This document shows positions 6,572-7,310 of a stretch of 7,310 bases of DNA, one piece after another. The stretch is from an uncultured Clostridia bacterium (GTDB lineage Bacteria > Bacillota > Clostridia > Christensenellales > Borkfalkiaceae), in assembly GCA_947174955.1 (NCBI GenBank), contig CAMWKX010000061.1:1-7310 (forward strand), given 5' to 3'. Below the pieces are notes generated by a model, which was not told the DNA's origin, made no database searches, and saw only the letters and a program-made list of their open reading frames with translations. The first letter of the stretch is position 1. Each line of letters begins with the position of its first letter. A program made the position numbers and the translations under genes.

Positions 6572-7009
6572 ATGCGCATTATTTACGAAAAAGTGAAAGA
6601 GGGCGAAGAGGAGGCAATAATCGTGCGGTGCCGTAAAATCACCGACGATCTGACCTACGCCGCAAGAACTCTGAACGCCGTTATTGGCGGGGTAACCGCC
6701 GTTAAGGATGGCGAAATTTATAAATTACCGCTCGGAGATATATATTATTTCGAAGTCGTGGACAACAATTCGTTTCTGTACTGCGAGAGAGAGGTGTACG
6801 AGTGCAAGCTCAAACTGTACGAATTCGAAGAACTGACTTACGGCACGCACTTTTTCCGCGCGACCAAGTCGACCGTAATCAACGCTGACAGAATATTATG
6901 CGTTGCGCCCGCGCTCTACGGTAGGTTCACGGCAACGCTGGACAACGGCGAAAAGGTGATGGTATCGCGGCAGTACGTTTCCTCGCTGAAACGGATAATG
7001 GGACTATAA
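6572..7009 (+). CDS. Stand-alone LytTR-domain DNA-binding regulator
   Basis: This 145-residue protein is a transcription regulator with a LytTR DNA-binding domain over roughly residues 45-145 and no receiver domain. Visible signatures are GDIYYFEVVDNNSFLYC, then FFRATKSTVINADRI with the typical R96, K99, S100 and N104, and near the end LDNGEKVMVSRQYV with the conserved VSR (131-133). The first 45 residues match no receiver and form a short N-terminal extension usual in stand-alone members. GGAGA (6562-6566) serves as ribosome site. The next gene, 10 bases on, encodes a DUF3021-like membrane protein. In characterised LytTR regulatory systems of streptococci (HdrRM, BrsRM) the membrane partner inhibits the regulator, and the same arrangement is inferred here. 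Its signal and target genes are unknown. Confidence 0.92.
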   Translation: MRIIYEKVKEGEEEAIIVRCRKITDDLTYAARTLNAVIGGVTAVKDGEIYKLPLGDIYYFEVVDNNSFLYCEREVYECKLKLYEFEELTYGTHFFRATKSTVINADRILCVAPALYGRFTATLDNGEKVMVSRQYVSSLKRIMGL

Positions 7010-7019
7010 GGGGGCGGGT

Positions 7020-7310
7020 ATGGATATAAAGCGCATTTTAAAAACCTTCTGTTATCACTATTTTTTAATCTACGGTCTTACGGTAATTGCAACGTTTTTC
7101 TGGTGCCTTGCCGACGGCGATACGTCAATTCCGCTCGAATATTTCTGGAAAATAATGATTTTCTCGCTCGTGGCGGATTTGCCCCTTTTCGTGTTCTGGT
7201 CGAAGAAGGAGCTTACCTCCCGACAGACGCTTGCCCGCATAATAATCCACGGCGTATTGCTTGAAATTGCGTTGCCGACGGCGGGCTGGTTTATCGGAAT
7301 GTGGCGTGGC
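7020..7310 (+). CDS. DUF3021-like membrane protein, partner of the LytTR regulator (partial)
   Basis: The frame starts at ATG 7020 after a G-rich ribosome site (7010-7018) and stays open to the window end, giving 97 residues. It begins MDIKRILKTF and has three hydrophobic segments, about residues 11-31, 44-62 and 75-95, separated by short polar loops with a positively charged KK at 65-66. Full DUF3021 proteins have about 130-150 residues and four membrane helices, so roughly the last third is missing here. Position right after a stand-alone LytTR gene is the classic arrangement for this family. The likely role is to hold or silence the regulator at the membrane until a signal arrives, by analogy with HdrM and BrsM. 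Family assignment rests on topology, opening sequence and context. Confidence 0.8.
   Translation, partial: MDIKRILKTFCYHYFLIYGLTVIATFFWCLADGDTSIPLEYFWKIMIFSLVADLPLFVFWSKKELTSRQTLARIIIHGVLLEIALPTAGWFIGMWRG

Overview
The window reads as mid-GC bacterial DNA, most likely from an uncultured anaerobic gut member of the Bacillota (Clostridia / Christensenellales-like). The reasons are G-rich Shine-Dalgarno sites before most genes, a textbook TTGACA/TAGAAT promoter, lipoprotein signal peptides, an Xre-family regulator of a type I associate with Firmicutes, and a LytTR + DUF3021 pair. TGA is used as a normal stop, so the code is standard. The taxonomy is inferred. All genes lie on the + strand.

Region 1 (1-155) holds the last 39 codons of an unidentified gene and a strong intrinsic terminator. 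Region 2 (about 200-5531) is a two-gene secretion operon. A sigma-A-type promoter (222-250) drives a 432-residue lipoprotein (341-1639) with a His/Cys motif, Ig-like domains and a putative carbohydrate-binding C-terminus. After a 14-nt gap comes a 1273-residue lipoprotein (1654-5475) whose N-terminal half is a family 9 polysaccharide lyase (pectate lyase) with all catalytic and calcium residues in place. It is followed by Ig-like modules and a second, GLUG-type beta-solenoid. Together they look like a cell-surface pectin binding and cleavage unit. A perfect 14-bp hairpin follows.

Region 3 (5545-6482) is a monocistronic regulator: a palindrome, a well-spaced promoter, and an Xre-type HTH protein (5619-6452) whose C-terminal half is a near-perfect array of about 21 five-residue units ending in glycine. 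It ends in a clear terminator. Region 4 (6483-7310) starts a LytTR-regulator / DUF3021 membrane-protein operon, cut off by the window end. It has a candidate tandem LytTR operator upstream.

The regions are separated by terminators or hairpins, so they are probably independent transcription units. No RNA gene, mobile element or CRISPR array was seen. The most unusual item is the HTH-glycine pentapeptide protein. The most functionally secure is the PL9 lyase.
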